64,000 bases of DNA. It comes from Bugula neritina. Lineage: Eukaryota > Bryozoa > Gymnolaemata > Cheilostomatida > Bugulidae. Positions 24,901-35,757 of the stretch are shown piece by piece. Under the pieces are notes generated by a model. The model did no database searches. It saw nothing but the letters and a program-made list of their open reading frames with translations, and was not told the DNA's origin. The position numbers and the translations under genes were made by a program. The stretch is from the NCBI GenBank assembly GCA_964035545.1, contig OZ037765.1, positions 12,022,698-12,086,697 on the forward strand, written 5' to 3'. Positions within the stretch are counted from its first letter, which is position 1. Each line of letters starts with the position of its first letter.

Positions 24901-27900
24901 TATTTAATGATATTACTTAGCTTTATTCAAGCTCATTCACTAGCCTAAAGAACTAAATAGTTATAGTACGCTAATAAAATTCAACCAAATTAGAAAAACT
25001 AAATATGCAGATAAAATTTAGCAAAATTTATCTAATGAATACTTATTTTCATGATTTATTGAAACTTTCATACATAACTTCATCATAATTATTTTAAAAG
25101 TAAATTAATATAATTTTCGAAGAACCAAATCAAATAATAATGCTCGCTAGTAGCACGTGGAAAAAGTAAAAGCACTTAACCAATCAGGGTTTACCTGGCC
25201 AGCCAGTGATTGGCTGATCGCTCAACTTCAGCGATGACAGTTGAACATGTTGAACTTTCATCGCATCACGAAAAACTGACAGTTGCGTTCAGTTGTGACG
25301 TCACAGAGGTCAACGCTTAGCCTTGAAAACGCGTTCAAGATGGCCGTTTTGACTGTAGTGTGGCAGCCCCATAACACAACATAATATAATATAATAACTC
25401 GCAACTATTGACCTTGCCAGACTAATCATAATAATATAATACAGTTCTATGAAACTATTTAGTATTTGTTAGGATTATATGCCTAGTCTTCAAGAGAGTT
25501 TAGTTTAGCTCTTTATATGATAGACAAGCTTTAAGAAGTAGCTCTATCTAGAAGGTTAATTGGAGGAAAATAGCAGTATGTCAGTTTTGTGGGTGTTGCA
25601 AATTATCTAAGTTTTGGACTTTAACTGCTCAGATTTCATTTCACACCAAACTTCAAAAAGTAAATTACTAGTATTGCTGCTGCAAACTGTAGCGATGGCT
25701 GATTTTTAGTGCAATCTCGAACATTGTATAATGCAGGCTGTGCTGTTTGATAGTAATGTAAGTATATTATGCTTGGCTAGCTCTAAGCTATGGACTGTGT
25801 CAACTCTAAACTATATCAACAACACAATAACATAATGTAGGAAGTCATCAGATGTTGCTCACTTCATCCTATATGAGAGCATAAGATATCATTTATAAGA
25901 TGGCTATTTTATTGACTGAATAACTAAAACTAAGCTAAGGAACATCCATCTTAGTTTTCTACTAAGAGCGCCAATTGTAAGCTTTTAAAATGAATAAGTT
26001 GAAAAATAGTCATTTTATTACTCCAAAACCAAAATCTTAAATTCTAATCAAAATTGACCTGGGTTTAGCCCTCCCCCCCACAAAATACGTTTCCAATAAA
26101 CTAAGCTTAGCTGTGATTACATGGAGTGAATGTTCAACAGGGGTTTATACCCTGGGTTGTAACTTGGCTTAAAAAGTTGAGAGAATGAGTCTAAATTACT
26201 AAGTGGAAATCATATGCCAAGGTCAATCTTGCTTCCTATAAGGCAAATACTGTAATACTCTGTAAAACTATGTGTGCTGTAAGTTAGCTAGCTAGTAAAA
26301 CACAAGTCAGCAGTGTTGATGTATCACCATCTCTGTCAAGTAGATCCAATGTAGTAAAGATATACAGGATAAAACCCAGCTGTTGAGTTCAGTTGGAGAA
26401 ATTTGAGTAATAAGAATGTGACCTTTGACATCTTCTACCTGCTGACTGCATGTAGCATTTTTTGTTTTCTGATCTATTAAGTTGAAAGCTGCTCTCTATG
26501 TAATATTGGACCAATACATCTGATGAGATCTGCCCACGTTGAAGCTGTCTGTGCAAAGCACAGTCATATTGGTCTTTGAAAAATTGGTTTTTTAAAAAAT
26601 CAGTGATTAAACATGTAGGCCTTGCACATTTAAAAATGTCAAGATAAGGTTGGTTTTCAATTAAAAAGCCTTTCCCTTCACCTCAACTATTCTAATTTGT
26701 AACAAGCAAACCAGCATGTCCTGAAAAGTTTCTATATTGATCATAATTCTCATTATCCTGGCAAGTAGGTGAGTTAGCATTTCCCAAGCTATATATACAT
26801 ACTAATTAGTAATATAAGGCTGTTAGCTTTTATCTTTAATTAAAATGATAGTTGATGAGTTCAATACCTAATGCTACCAACTTAATCAGTGATAATAACT
26901 CTGGAATTCTTGTACTGACAAACTTCACTCATCATTGCAGTAGTGTCATTACTTTGAAAGCTAATTATCTTGGAATTGCCTAAAATAACCTGAATATTCA
27001 AACATATTCTATGTTGGCCTAATTTTCTCACAAGATATTTTAGTGAGCAATCAACCTTGGGTTTGTCCTGAGATATTTCACAAGTTTAACTTTCAGATAT
27101 GCAGTATCACTCTAAAGGCCTTTTAGAGTAATCAGTATTGTTTAATCTGCTACTGTCATCTTTATATTTATCAAATGTGCAACATACATAATGCAGTTTT
27201 TAGCATATTTGTTGTTTCTAGTGTGATATATAAATATATTATATATCTCATGCTTCATTATACTAATCTTCATGTTATAGCCATTATGTTATGTTATGTT
27301 TAATTTTCAGAAAATTCCGAGCTCAGCCATGGGAAACACCAGTTTCTCTATTTCAGCGGGTTTTGAAGTAGAACCCCTGAAACAAGGTGATGTCGAGTCA
27401 GGAATACGCCACAGACATACAATGAGTAGAGAATCAGCAGCAATGTGTGCTTCCATTGTAGAGAAGGACTCCGGTGCTTATATCTCCAGATCTGTCTTCC
27501 CCTCCAGGTCTGTCTTCCCCTCCAGCCTAGCAACGCAGTCGGGCATTAATAGTGTTCCTTGTGGAAAAAGTAGAGCTGTTGTCGACTGTACAGATGCTAA
27601 GACTAAATACGAGACGCCAAGTTTTCAAGAAACTGATTATCACTCAGATAACTGTTTGAGATCTGCAGCATCACTGAGTACTGTGTCCTTGACACCAGTT
27701 ATGAATGACAGTGGTTATCTGGAGACTGAAACAGTTTGCTCTGACCCAATTCTGACTCCTCATGGATATCCATGCAATGGTCCTGATATCCAACACCACG
27801 CAACTTTCTTCCAAGAAGATATACTTACTGAGGCTCATGAATCTAGTGAATTAAGTAGCCTGAGTGACCAGCAGATGAGAGATTTGTGTCTGGATGGCAC

Positions 27901-30900
27901 ACTGAGTGAACTCTCGTCACGGCATGGCTCAATAGTCAATGCTGATGAAGATATTATTTGTGTGGAATTAGAGCAACATCCATTTGATTTAGCTAATAAT
28001 ATGGTGCTGAATGATGCCGCAGTCCATGACAGTGACATCATTTCCTATTCCTTAACCTCGGCAAATACAACTCTTACTACAGATAGCCCTAGAGACACAG
28101 TGTTTTCTCAAGAACTGCGGTCTATTGGTAGGACCTCAACGAACAATTATTCTTCTTCTGATGAAAATGCGAACCTCTCAAGCAGCAGTCCGCTATCGCA
28201 AGTGAAACCAGAGCTCAATGAAGGTTCAAGGCCATCTAGTGTTTTCAGCTCGCCCATCTTTGGAGCTCTTACTAGGTCACGATCTTCAAGCATTAGTATG
28301 ACCTCTGCTGACGTGGATTTAGAAGCAGCTGCTTTAGGAGAAATAGAGGTTAGTGCTAGGACTGCTTATTTCCAATTATATTCCTTAAATGCACATTTAG
28401 TTGTTTATAGATGTCCATTAGTTGTATGATGGCTAACTTTGTGTATTATATTTTGTAATAGTTGCAAATCTTTCACATTCTACATCAATTTGCAGCATAT
28501 TGACTTTGCCATGCCAATTGTCTGTTGTACCCACATGATTTCAATATATAGCTATAACGCGGCTAATTGTATTAGCATATATTGATATTGATTTCATCTT
28601 CATTAAAATCAAATGGTACATGCCCAGAATATTTTATAGCTATATGCGTGTTTTGAACTTGCAGGCTGATTATAACATTCAGCTAATAGAGCAAGAACTC
28701 AATGAAATTAAACAGGAAATTCATCTTATAACAGATAAGCTGAGTGAAATGAACTCAGTGGAAACAAGCCACTTATATTTTAATGTGGATGGAATGAGAA
28801 AACTCACTCAGGTTTGTAGTGTCAGTATTTTCTGTATATTCAATGGTTGTACTTCCAACATTAATTATACTTGGGAATACTATAAGTTTAAACACTTCTA
28901 AGAATTTACTAATGGATTCTTGCTAATGGTTGTACTGTAAAGCGCACACTTCAGCCAATCTCACACTTGAGCCATTGGCTCCAAGTGTTTAACTATATCA
29001 TTTCATTATATAGATCATTCTTGCGTGACTTGAAAGAGATAGTTGCCATTACACATAGACAATGATATCTTTCTAGTCTAAACCAAATTATAAGAAAAAG
29101 CTATGCAGATTTCATAATGATTGAGTTAATGTATGAAAACTGACATGAGTTTATAGTCACTATCCCTGAGAGAAAGAGCGTGTTTGAAGTGGGTTAAAGA
29201 TTTTTTCTAATGTGGCACAGGAGCAATTATGACTGGATGCTCTTCCTAACATCACCACTGACCTAGTGTTTACTAAGCCAGCACTAAATTGATATATACA
29301 CCCGTATGAAACAAGTTTTTAAGTCATCTACACAATCCCTAATATGTATTATAGTATATGTGTTTGCATCTAGGTGGTTATGAATTCTGGAGACATAAAT
29401 CTCACTCAAACTGAGATTGCTAAGGCTTTTCAAATTCTCCGAAAATACCGCTATGTAGCTGGTTCACCACAGAGAAGTACTGTAGTTGTGGAAAGTGACG
29501 ATGCACGTAGTAGTGCCCTACCCTATCTGGATTTAGCAGATTCAAGTGTGGGAACCAGTAAGAGACAATCTGTAAGTGACTGGGTTAACAACATAAGTGA
29601 CTCAGTCTGCCAAAGTTCTGTGGGAATTACACTAACGGAGCATAGCATTGGAGCCTACTCCAGTCACCACCCTCTCTATGCTAAGGTATAAGAACTGTGT
29701 ATTAATTGATATTCTGGTTATCCATATAACTAAGCTAGAGATTTCAGAGTTTTTAAAAGGATTCAGTTAATTTAGAATTTTAATTTAGATTATAGAATTT
29801 TAATTTAGTTTGGCTTCCTTTAAATCTCAACAACTTCATTTCTTTTCTAGGTGATTATTGGCAGTTCAAATTCATCTGTCAGTTTGATCCATCTATTATA
29901 GTTGTTGAGTTTCTAATATGTCTTCTAATTTCAACTCACTAAAACAGTGGCACGTTGGAGGTCTCACAGTAAACAACATTCTCCACTGAACTATTAAACT
30001 GCTAGCCTAAAGTTGCTTTTATACCTTCACGATTTTCAGTCAGAAATTCAATTTGACCGGGTTGAAATTTCTCCGAGTTGCATTGCATTGTAAAAACCAC
30101 TCTTAAAAATTTTTGTACTGTGATAACTTATAATCGGCTAACTTCAGAATAATACTCAAAAGAAGTAATAACTCCTTGTAAACATCGTCATTTAGTTATA
30201 ACTTTGTCGATTAGACGACGTACTTGTATGTTAATAATTATATCGCCTACGCCTTCTCAATTATCGCTTTTATGCTGTCAACTTCACTAATTCATGACGT
30301 TTACAAAGGTCATCAAATAGCGATTAGGCGAGTCAGATTTCAATTTTAGAAAGTAAGCTTCCCCATCAATATGAATTCAACGATTTTCAGTTTGACTATA
30401 GAGGGGTACTCGGACAAGCGTTATTAACTTAAACTCGGAACTTTTTTCAGTAGAGGTATAAACGCAACTTAACACATGGTTTACTTTAACTCGATTTTGC
30501 AATGAACTTGATCTTGATGCTTTTTATGAAGTAAAATAAGCCGATGTCCTGATCTAGCATTAGCTCCAGTAATGCTGAAAGTACAATTCCGTTGTAATAC
30601 ATGTTGAAGGGGTATGGGAAGTTAGTAGAGGATTATGGGTATCGCAGCATGTGTCTGGTGAATATGAAGGATGATGCACTACTCATCGCTGTGTATGCTG
30701 CCATAATTGTATTGGATTCATCAGAGAACAGCCGCAGTAATATGATAAATATAGACCAGTCCTTAAAGGTAGGTGGGTGTGCAGTTTGTATATGTAATCA
30801 AATATTGATCATTTAGCCTAAGCATATACAACAATATACAATAATGAGGAATTTAGCTGTCGGCGTTCTAATTAATAGATAAGTTGTGCATATGATATTC

Positions 30901-32651
30901 TCTAAATGCTATGCAAACCACTTTGCGTTGAGTAGTATACATGCCTACTTCACCATTGCTCTCTAATAACTTTTTGGGAGTTGTCATATTATTTTGTACA
31001 GATTCAGTACAACTCTCAATGTATTTGCAAATTTTATCTAACTCGATTTTAGATTCATTATACTATTAAAAATGGTAGTTATGACTCTACTGTTGCTTTG
31101 CTATATTGCAATAACTGATTTGTCAGAAAGAATGTTCGACTTTTCAGTTCTTCAAATAATTGTAGAAGTATGCTATGACAAATAGCAGTTTCTTGTTAAC
31201 ATTTGTTTTGGAGTTGAACTTTTTTTTAGACACTTGATGAACTTTTAACAGCTTCCAACAGTTTTCTCAAAACATGGGATTTTAGTCATATTTCAATCTC
31301 AACAGATATATTGTCAATGATGAAATTGTGTTTGACAACACTTAATAACCAGGTGAGAAAACTACGCATTTTGTTACTTTGCTTGTTGTAGCAATAACGC
31401 ATTATTTGGTAGTCTAAAGTTATGTCAATTTTAAATCATTGGTTAGCTTAGTCAACTCCAGGTTTCATTGTAAAAGTTTAAGTGACATGCCCATATTATG
31501 TGCTTAGTATAAGAAGAATAAGGGTTATATGTTTAAATAATTATATTTGGTTGACATAAGGTTGTCTACCTACTTATTTTTTAACAATATCCAAATTATT
31601 GTGTGAAAATTTTCAAAACCCATATTTTTGCAATATAATTATTCTTCGTAATATTAAAATAATTTTAAAAACAATTATTCATAGTTTTTTTCAAAACCAA
31701 TGGAGTAAAATTAAAAATAAAGCTACAATAATTTATGAACATCATTATAAAAAATAAATTTTTTCAACAACTCCTATTTAAATCAATTGAATTACTCTTA
31801 GCTGCTATATTTATTTAGCAGGGTTCATCAATGCTTAATCAAGAATTGTAATTGGGCGGTTCAACAGTGTTTTGTAACTCTGTATGTTGCTACTAACCGC
31901 ATTAATGCTGGGTATAACATTTCACCAAATAGGCTAATAATCACAACGTTGATGTTGTAGTGAAATAGCCTTTTGTAAGATTTAACATTACATGTTGTAT
32001 TTATTCTGTAATTCTAGTTTCTCAAGTTGAAGTCACTGGATGACAAAGATGAGCGACTAGCTGGTGTTTCAGACCTGTTCAATCATACCACAAATTGCCA
32101 GGCATTAATCGCAGAAGGTCTACGGATAATGATGTTTCTCAAAGTACACCAACTGTATGTAGATTACACTTCCGGACTTGACGTACCACTACATGGGTGG
32201 ATGCTGTTTTCCAATCACTCATCACATTCTCCTAGGTTTTACTTTCTAAACCATGTACAGAAAAGGGAACAAGGGCTAGATCAAGTAACTACTATGTCCT
32301 ATCATTCCATTCCAACTTTTACATACATTTTTTGTGCATGCAGTACATTTAATTTCTTTAGAGTCATGTATTTTATGGTATATTTTCTGCTCATAAATTA
32401 CATGTAAAATGACGAATTGTTGGTCTGTCTTTTGTCTTGGATGTTTATAATATTGTTACACTATTTATAAAATGATACAGGTTGATTTGAGTATTTTGGC
32501 TGATGTGTTGGATGTTCAACTGAAGTTGTTCCGCCCAGCTGATCCCTCTTCAGAGAGTTTTCACTGTGTATATCCTGAAGATTATGCCTTAGACAAAACT
32601 ATCATTCCATTAGCATATCATAGCAACTCAAAGTGTTCCTTTCTTATGTAA
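21975..32651 (+). CDS. Membrane-anchored OTULIN-like pseudo-deubiquitinase
   Basis: Exons 21975-22337, 27311-28348, 28665-28811, 29374-29685, 30610-30768, 31230-31352, 32018-32284 and 32481-32651, all joining in phase 0, give about 859 residues. An in-frame TGA lies just before the start. Order: His-rich N-terminus; hydrophobic segments at about 28-42 and 46-65 followed by HRRK; a Ser/Thr-rich linker (about 90-470); a coiled-coil-like stretch (about 470-505); then an OTULIN/OTULINL-type OTU domain (about 621-859). Domain evidence is SDLF...LIAEGLRIMMFLKVHQLY and VDLSILADVLDVQLKLFRP with VYPED, which align with OTULIN helix and strand motifs. The GDNYC nucleophile motif reads MKDDA (Cys to Ala), and the RHYN motif reads SKCS (His to Lys). 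It should therefore be inactive, like vertebrate OTULINL, which is also membrane-bound. The start of exon 5 (30610) is the least certain junction, because its acceptor is weak. Confidence 0.75.
24590..25375. mobile_element. Non-autonomous inverted-repeat element, CRE-bearing family
   Basis: Lies in intron 1 of the OTULIN-like gene. The left edge has CCCATAACACACTACAGTCG; the reverse complement of the right edge has GTTATGGGGCTGCCACACTACAGTCAAA in matching order, giving imperfect inverted ends around CACACTACAGTC. The right third (25105-25372) is closely similar to 4400-4660 and includes TGACGTCA at 25296-25303. The centre is AT-rich and has no frame. Confidence 0.6.
29135..29281 (-). repeat. 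Truncated tRNA-derived SINE
   Basis: In intron 3 of the OTULIN-like gene. It shares GAGTTTATAGTCACTATCCC and the block GACTGGATGCTCTTCCTAAC followed by ATCACC with the copies at 53.5 and 54.0 kb, but lacks most of the tRNA-like end. Confidence 0.65.
30010..30470. mobile_element. Short inverted-repeat element
   Basis: The left end AAGTTGCTTTTATACCT and the reverse complement of the right end, AAGTTGCGTTTATACCT, differ at one of 17 bases. The element is 461 bp and more GC-rich than its flanks. A target-site duplication is unclear. It sits in intron 4 of the OTULIN-like gene, ending only 140 bp before the predicted exon 5. Confidence 0.5.
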
Positions 32652-33164
32652 TTACTGTCAATGATAAGACTGATTACTTGACTTGTTTTAAAGTGCATTG
32701 TGAACATTTATGCATTCAGTATTATAACTAAACTGGAACACCTGAATTGCAAACCCACTTACAAACTTCCAATATATATTACCTTAACATATATGCATCG
32801 TCAAAATTTATTCTCTCGAAAAAGTCAAGTTTTGGGGTATGAATATGAAATTTTCATTTTTATTCAATTCATAACATATAATATATATTTTCACTAAAGT
32901 TCTGTTAATGTAATTAAGATGCGACTTCCAAACTATACCATAACCAATGGCATAGTAACTAGAAATCTATAGAGAACACAAGAGTTATATATTGTTTGAA
33001 ACCTTGGGTGAACTTCCTACATATTTTTCCAGTTTTGATTTCGATGTGAAAGTTCTTGCCTAAATGGGTTTTAGGATGTTAATTTTTATAGAATTTTTAA
33101 GAAAATTATTTATGTTACGTTTTAGTTATAATTGCTCAATATAGTCAATTTTATTGTATTCTAC

Positions 33165-33170
33165 AATAAA
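33165..33170 (+). terminator. Candidate poly(A) signal of the OTULIN-like gene
   Basis: AATAAA, about 515 bases after the stop codon, in the short gap before the convergent MRPS21 gene. Confidence 0.45.
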
Positions 33171-33234
33171 ATGAAAAGGTGCTTCCTGAAACAATGGTCA
33201 CATCTGGTTTCATAATAATACAATTGTAAAACTG

Positions 33235-33240
33235 TTTATT
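33235..33240 (-). terminator. Candidate poly(A) signal of MRPS21
   Basis: AATAAA on the minus strand, about 65 bases after the MRPS21 stop. Together with the plus-strand signal at 33165 it places the two transcript ends within about 100 bp of each other, probably overlapping. Confidence 0.6.
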
Positions 33241-33305
33241 TATGAAAAAGTGAAAACATGAATGTACAAATTATATAAATAGAGCAATGAATTTGAAATA
33301 TTATA

Positions 33306-35757
33306 CTAGCAGTTATATGGGTCAAAACGGCTTTTTTGTAAGAGGAAGTCAATTTTTCTTTTCATTTCGATGTTATATATACGCTTGCACTTTTCAAAAG
33401 CCAATCTGTTTCTCTCTTCATATGGCTTTTCTCTATATCTTCTCAGCCTAACCTCCGAAGAAATCTTGTCATTTGTCATAATCCTAAAACAGAAGTGCAC
33501 ATATGGACACACAACTGGCAGATACTTACTAACAATAGCCTAAATTTAGTTAGATGTTCTTTGTGTAGGGGCATATTTGAAAGAGAACTTTAAAACTGGT
33601 TGGTTTGGAGCAGGGGTGGTCAACTTCTTTTGCATGAGGGCCAAGTTCAGAAGTCTGCTAAAACGAAGGGCCGCATGATTGTACACATATTAAATTTTAT
33701 TGTAATAAAGTAATTTGACACCAAACCTATACTGTGCTAATTAGAATGCATATAACAGTTTTTACTTATCTAAAGCATGAAAAGGGCCACAAAAAATGGG
33801 CAAAGGGCCACAGATGGCCCTGGGGCCCGCAGTTGCCCACTCCTGGTTTACAGTAGGCTAATAATAATTTTATTATGGTGGTGATGCATAAAATAAGATG
33901 CAGCCTTCAAGTGATTTTCAAGTTTAAGTTATCTAAGTTGTTGAAACATGCCTTGTGGTTAACTTTGAATGAGTTAAATGTCCCCAAAAGAAAGCAGTAC
34001 ATGATGGTGAGAAAAGAAAGCAGTTGGTAGATTTTAAACAAATAAACTAAACTACTAAGCTGTCTAAACATAAGATGGTCGAAGCAAGTTTGAATTTTAA
34101 AATCATAAATAATCTTTAATATCAATTAAAGTACATATAATTAATTTCAAATTCAGTGTTTACTAAAGTATGATAAAATAATTTGTTCAATTTAAAACAC
34201 AAACAAAATCCTTGGATTTTTGCACTGATAAAGAATGCAGTGTGTGTGTGTGCGCGCGTGCGATCGTGCGTGTGTACACTTAATTTCTCTTTACTTCATC
34301 AAGAAAATTATAGAAATAGTATTAAATCATATATTTACATTAGCATAACTTATGCTAATGTAAATATATGATTTAATACTACTTCTATAAAGTAAAACAA
34401 AGCTAAGTAGCAAATACAACTAAACTGTCAATATGAGTATAGCACTGCTACTCCCTAAATTACAGTGTAATAGTAAGTGTATTCACTCTCTCCATACTCA
34501 TTCTGTGTTGATAGAACATTTAGTTATCACAAAATGTGCAAGTCAAATACCTCATTTACAACAGTGTTACAGTGGGTGTGACAGTGTATCAGCACATCGA
34601 TGATTTGTTGTTACTACTTAGGAGCATTTATTCTCAAGGCTTGTATAGTTTGAGGGAAGAAATATTCGTCTATGCACATTTTGATGTCGGCTATCTTTTG
34701 CCAGATTTTATGGAGGCTCCATATATATGACTGAGACACTCAGCTGTAGTGTAACTGTATGTTTATAATGAGGCCTGGTTTCCGAATAATTATAATTTAT
34801 AATGTTAAAAATATTGAATAAGAGCACAGAACTAGAAACTGTTATAGTGTTAATGAAGTGTAGTACTAGTTGTCAATAAAGTGACTAAACGTAAGACAGG
34901 AAATAAGAAATGGGAGCTCAAGACTGCAAGTTAGTAGTTAAACTCAATTGAATATCACTGATTAGTATTAGTATTATACTGATAGTAATACACATATTGA
35001 TAGTGATAACTCTCATAAGAAACAATGGTATTCACATTGTTAACTGTTAGACAGACTCTTAGACTAAGTCATAATGATAATGATAGTCTCATACTCATGA
35101 ACCATTGGCATTACTGATTACCGTGACGATGGTAATACTGATAGTCAGTTATACTGACACCCAGTCTCATACTCATGGGATTAGAATAGTGCTACTGCTA
35201 GTGTATCACTATTACTATTACTATTAGTATGCGTATCAGTTATCACAATCACTATGATAATGAGTACGATAATCACAATGACTGAATCTGAATGAGTATC
35301 AGTTACAGTATGAGTACGACAACGAAAATCGTCATCGAACTAAAACTTTTAGTTTCAGTAAAAGTAAAACTCATAGTCATAGTTATACTCATAGTATCAC
35401 TATCAGTCATACTCATAGTGATACTGATATTTACTCACAGTCTCAGTCTCACTTTCAGTACTTCAATTTTCTTATCATTATCAGACCTGGTGATACTGAG
35501 ACTTTAGACAAAAGTATTTAATTTAACTAAAGAAATCAAAATTAAATTGGAACAAAAAGCCAAAGTGAAAGTGAGACAAACAATGAAACGTGAACTTGAA
35601 ACAGTCTGAGTCTGAGTCTAAGTTGAAGTTCAACTTTAAGTTTAAGTGAAACTGAAAGTAAAACGCTCAACCTTTCTAAATTTCGATAAGCTGCATCCAC
35701 ATTAGCTCCTTCAACTAATACAGTTCTAGCAAAGAATCTAGCATGGCGAATAGGCAT
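33306..35757 (-). CDS. MRPS21: Mitochondrial small-subunit ribosomal protein bS21m
   Basis: A component of the mitochondrial ribosome small subunit. Exon 1 (35672-35757) encodes MPIRHARFFARTVLVEGANV, then DAAYRNLER. Exon 2 (33306-33483) encodes the basic remainder, including RRYREKPYEERNR, KCKRIYNIEMKRKIDFLLQK and the end FDPYNC. The phase-2 junction gives 87 residues, exactly the human MRPS21 length, and the order of motifs matches: FIARTV...VESAYR, RRYYEKP, RIYNMEM, FLMRKNR. The 2.2 kb intron is large for so small a gene and carries a hAT-type element, a GT/GC tract and an 83 bp palindrome. The gene is convergent with the OTULIN-like gene. Confidence 0.93.
33611..33845. mobile_element. hAT-type MITE
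   Basis: 235 bp. The left end CAGGGGTGGTCAACT and the reverse complement of the right end, CAGGAGTGGGCAACT, match at 13 of 15 bases, with subterminal GGGCCA/GGGCCAC motifs typical of hAT ends. The flanking eight bases GTTTGGAG and GTTTACAG agree at six positions, fitting an aged 8 bp target-site duplication. It has no frame and lies in the MRPS21 intron. Confidence 0.8.
34242..34276. repeat. GT/GC alternating purine-pyrimidine tract
   Basis: A run of GT dinucleotides, then GCGCGCGTGCGATCGTGCGT and more GT. Alternating purine-pyrimidine DNA of this kind can adopt Z form. It is about 30 bp from the 83 bp palindrome. Confidence 0.7.
34308..34390. repeat. 83 bp near-perfect palindrome
   Basis: Symmetric about base 34349 with 41-base arms and a one-base centre. 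Only one pair (34316/34382) fails. The inner arm includes TTACATTAGCATAA, mirrored as TTATGCTAATGTAA. It is AT-rich and would extrude as a cruciform in DNA or a long hairpin in intronic RNA. Confidence 0.85.
34960..35510. repeat. Degenerate tetra/hexanucleotide simple-sequence region
   Basis: Many imperfect units of the types ATACTGATAGT, ACTCATAGT and ATTACTATT on both strands. Reading frames here (Val/Ile/Leu/Ser only) are repeat artefacts. Confidence 0.6.

Noticed and set aside
27348-27533. Minus-strand frame within exon 2 of the OTULIN-like gene
   Set aside because: Shadow of the Ser-rich coding exon on the other strand.
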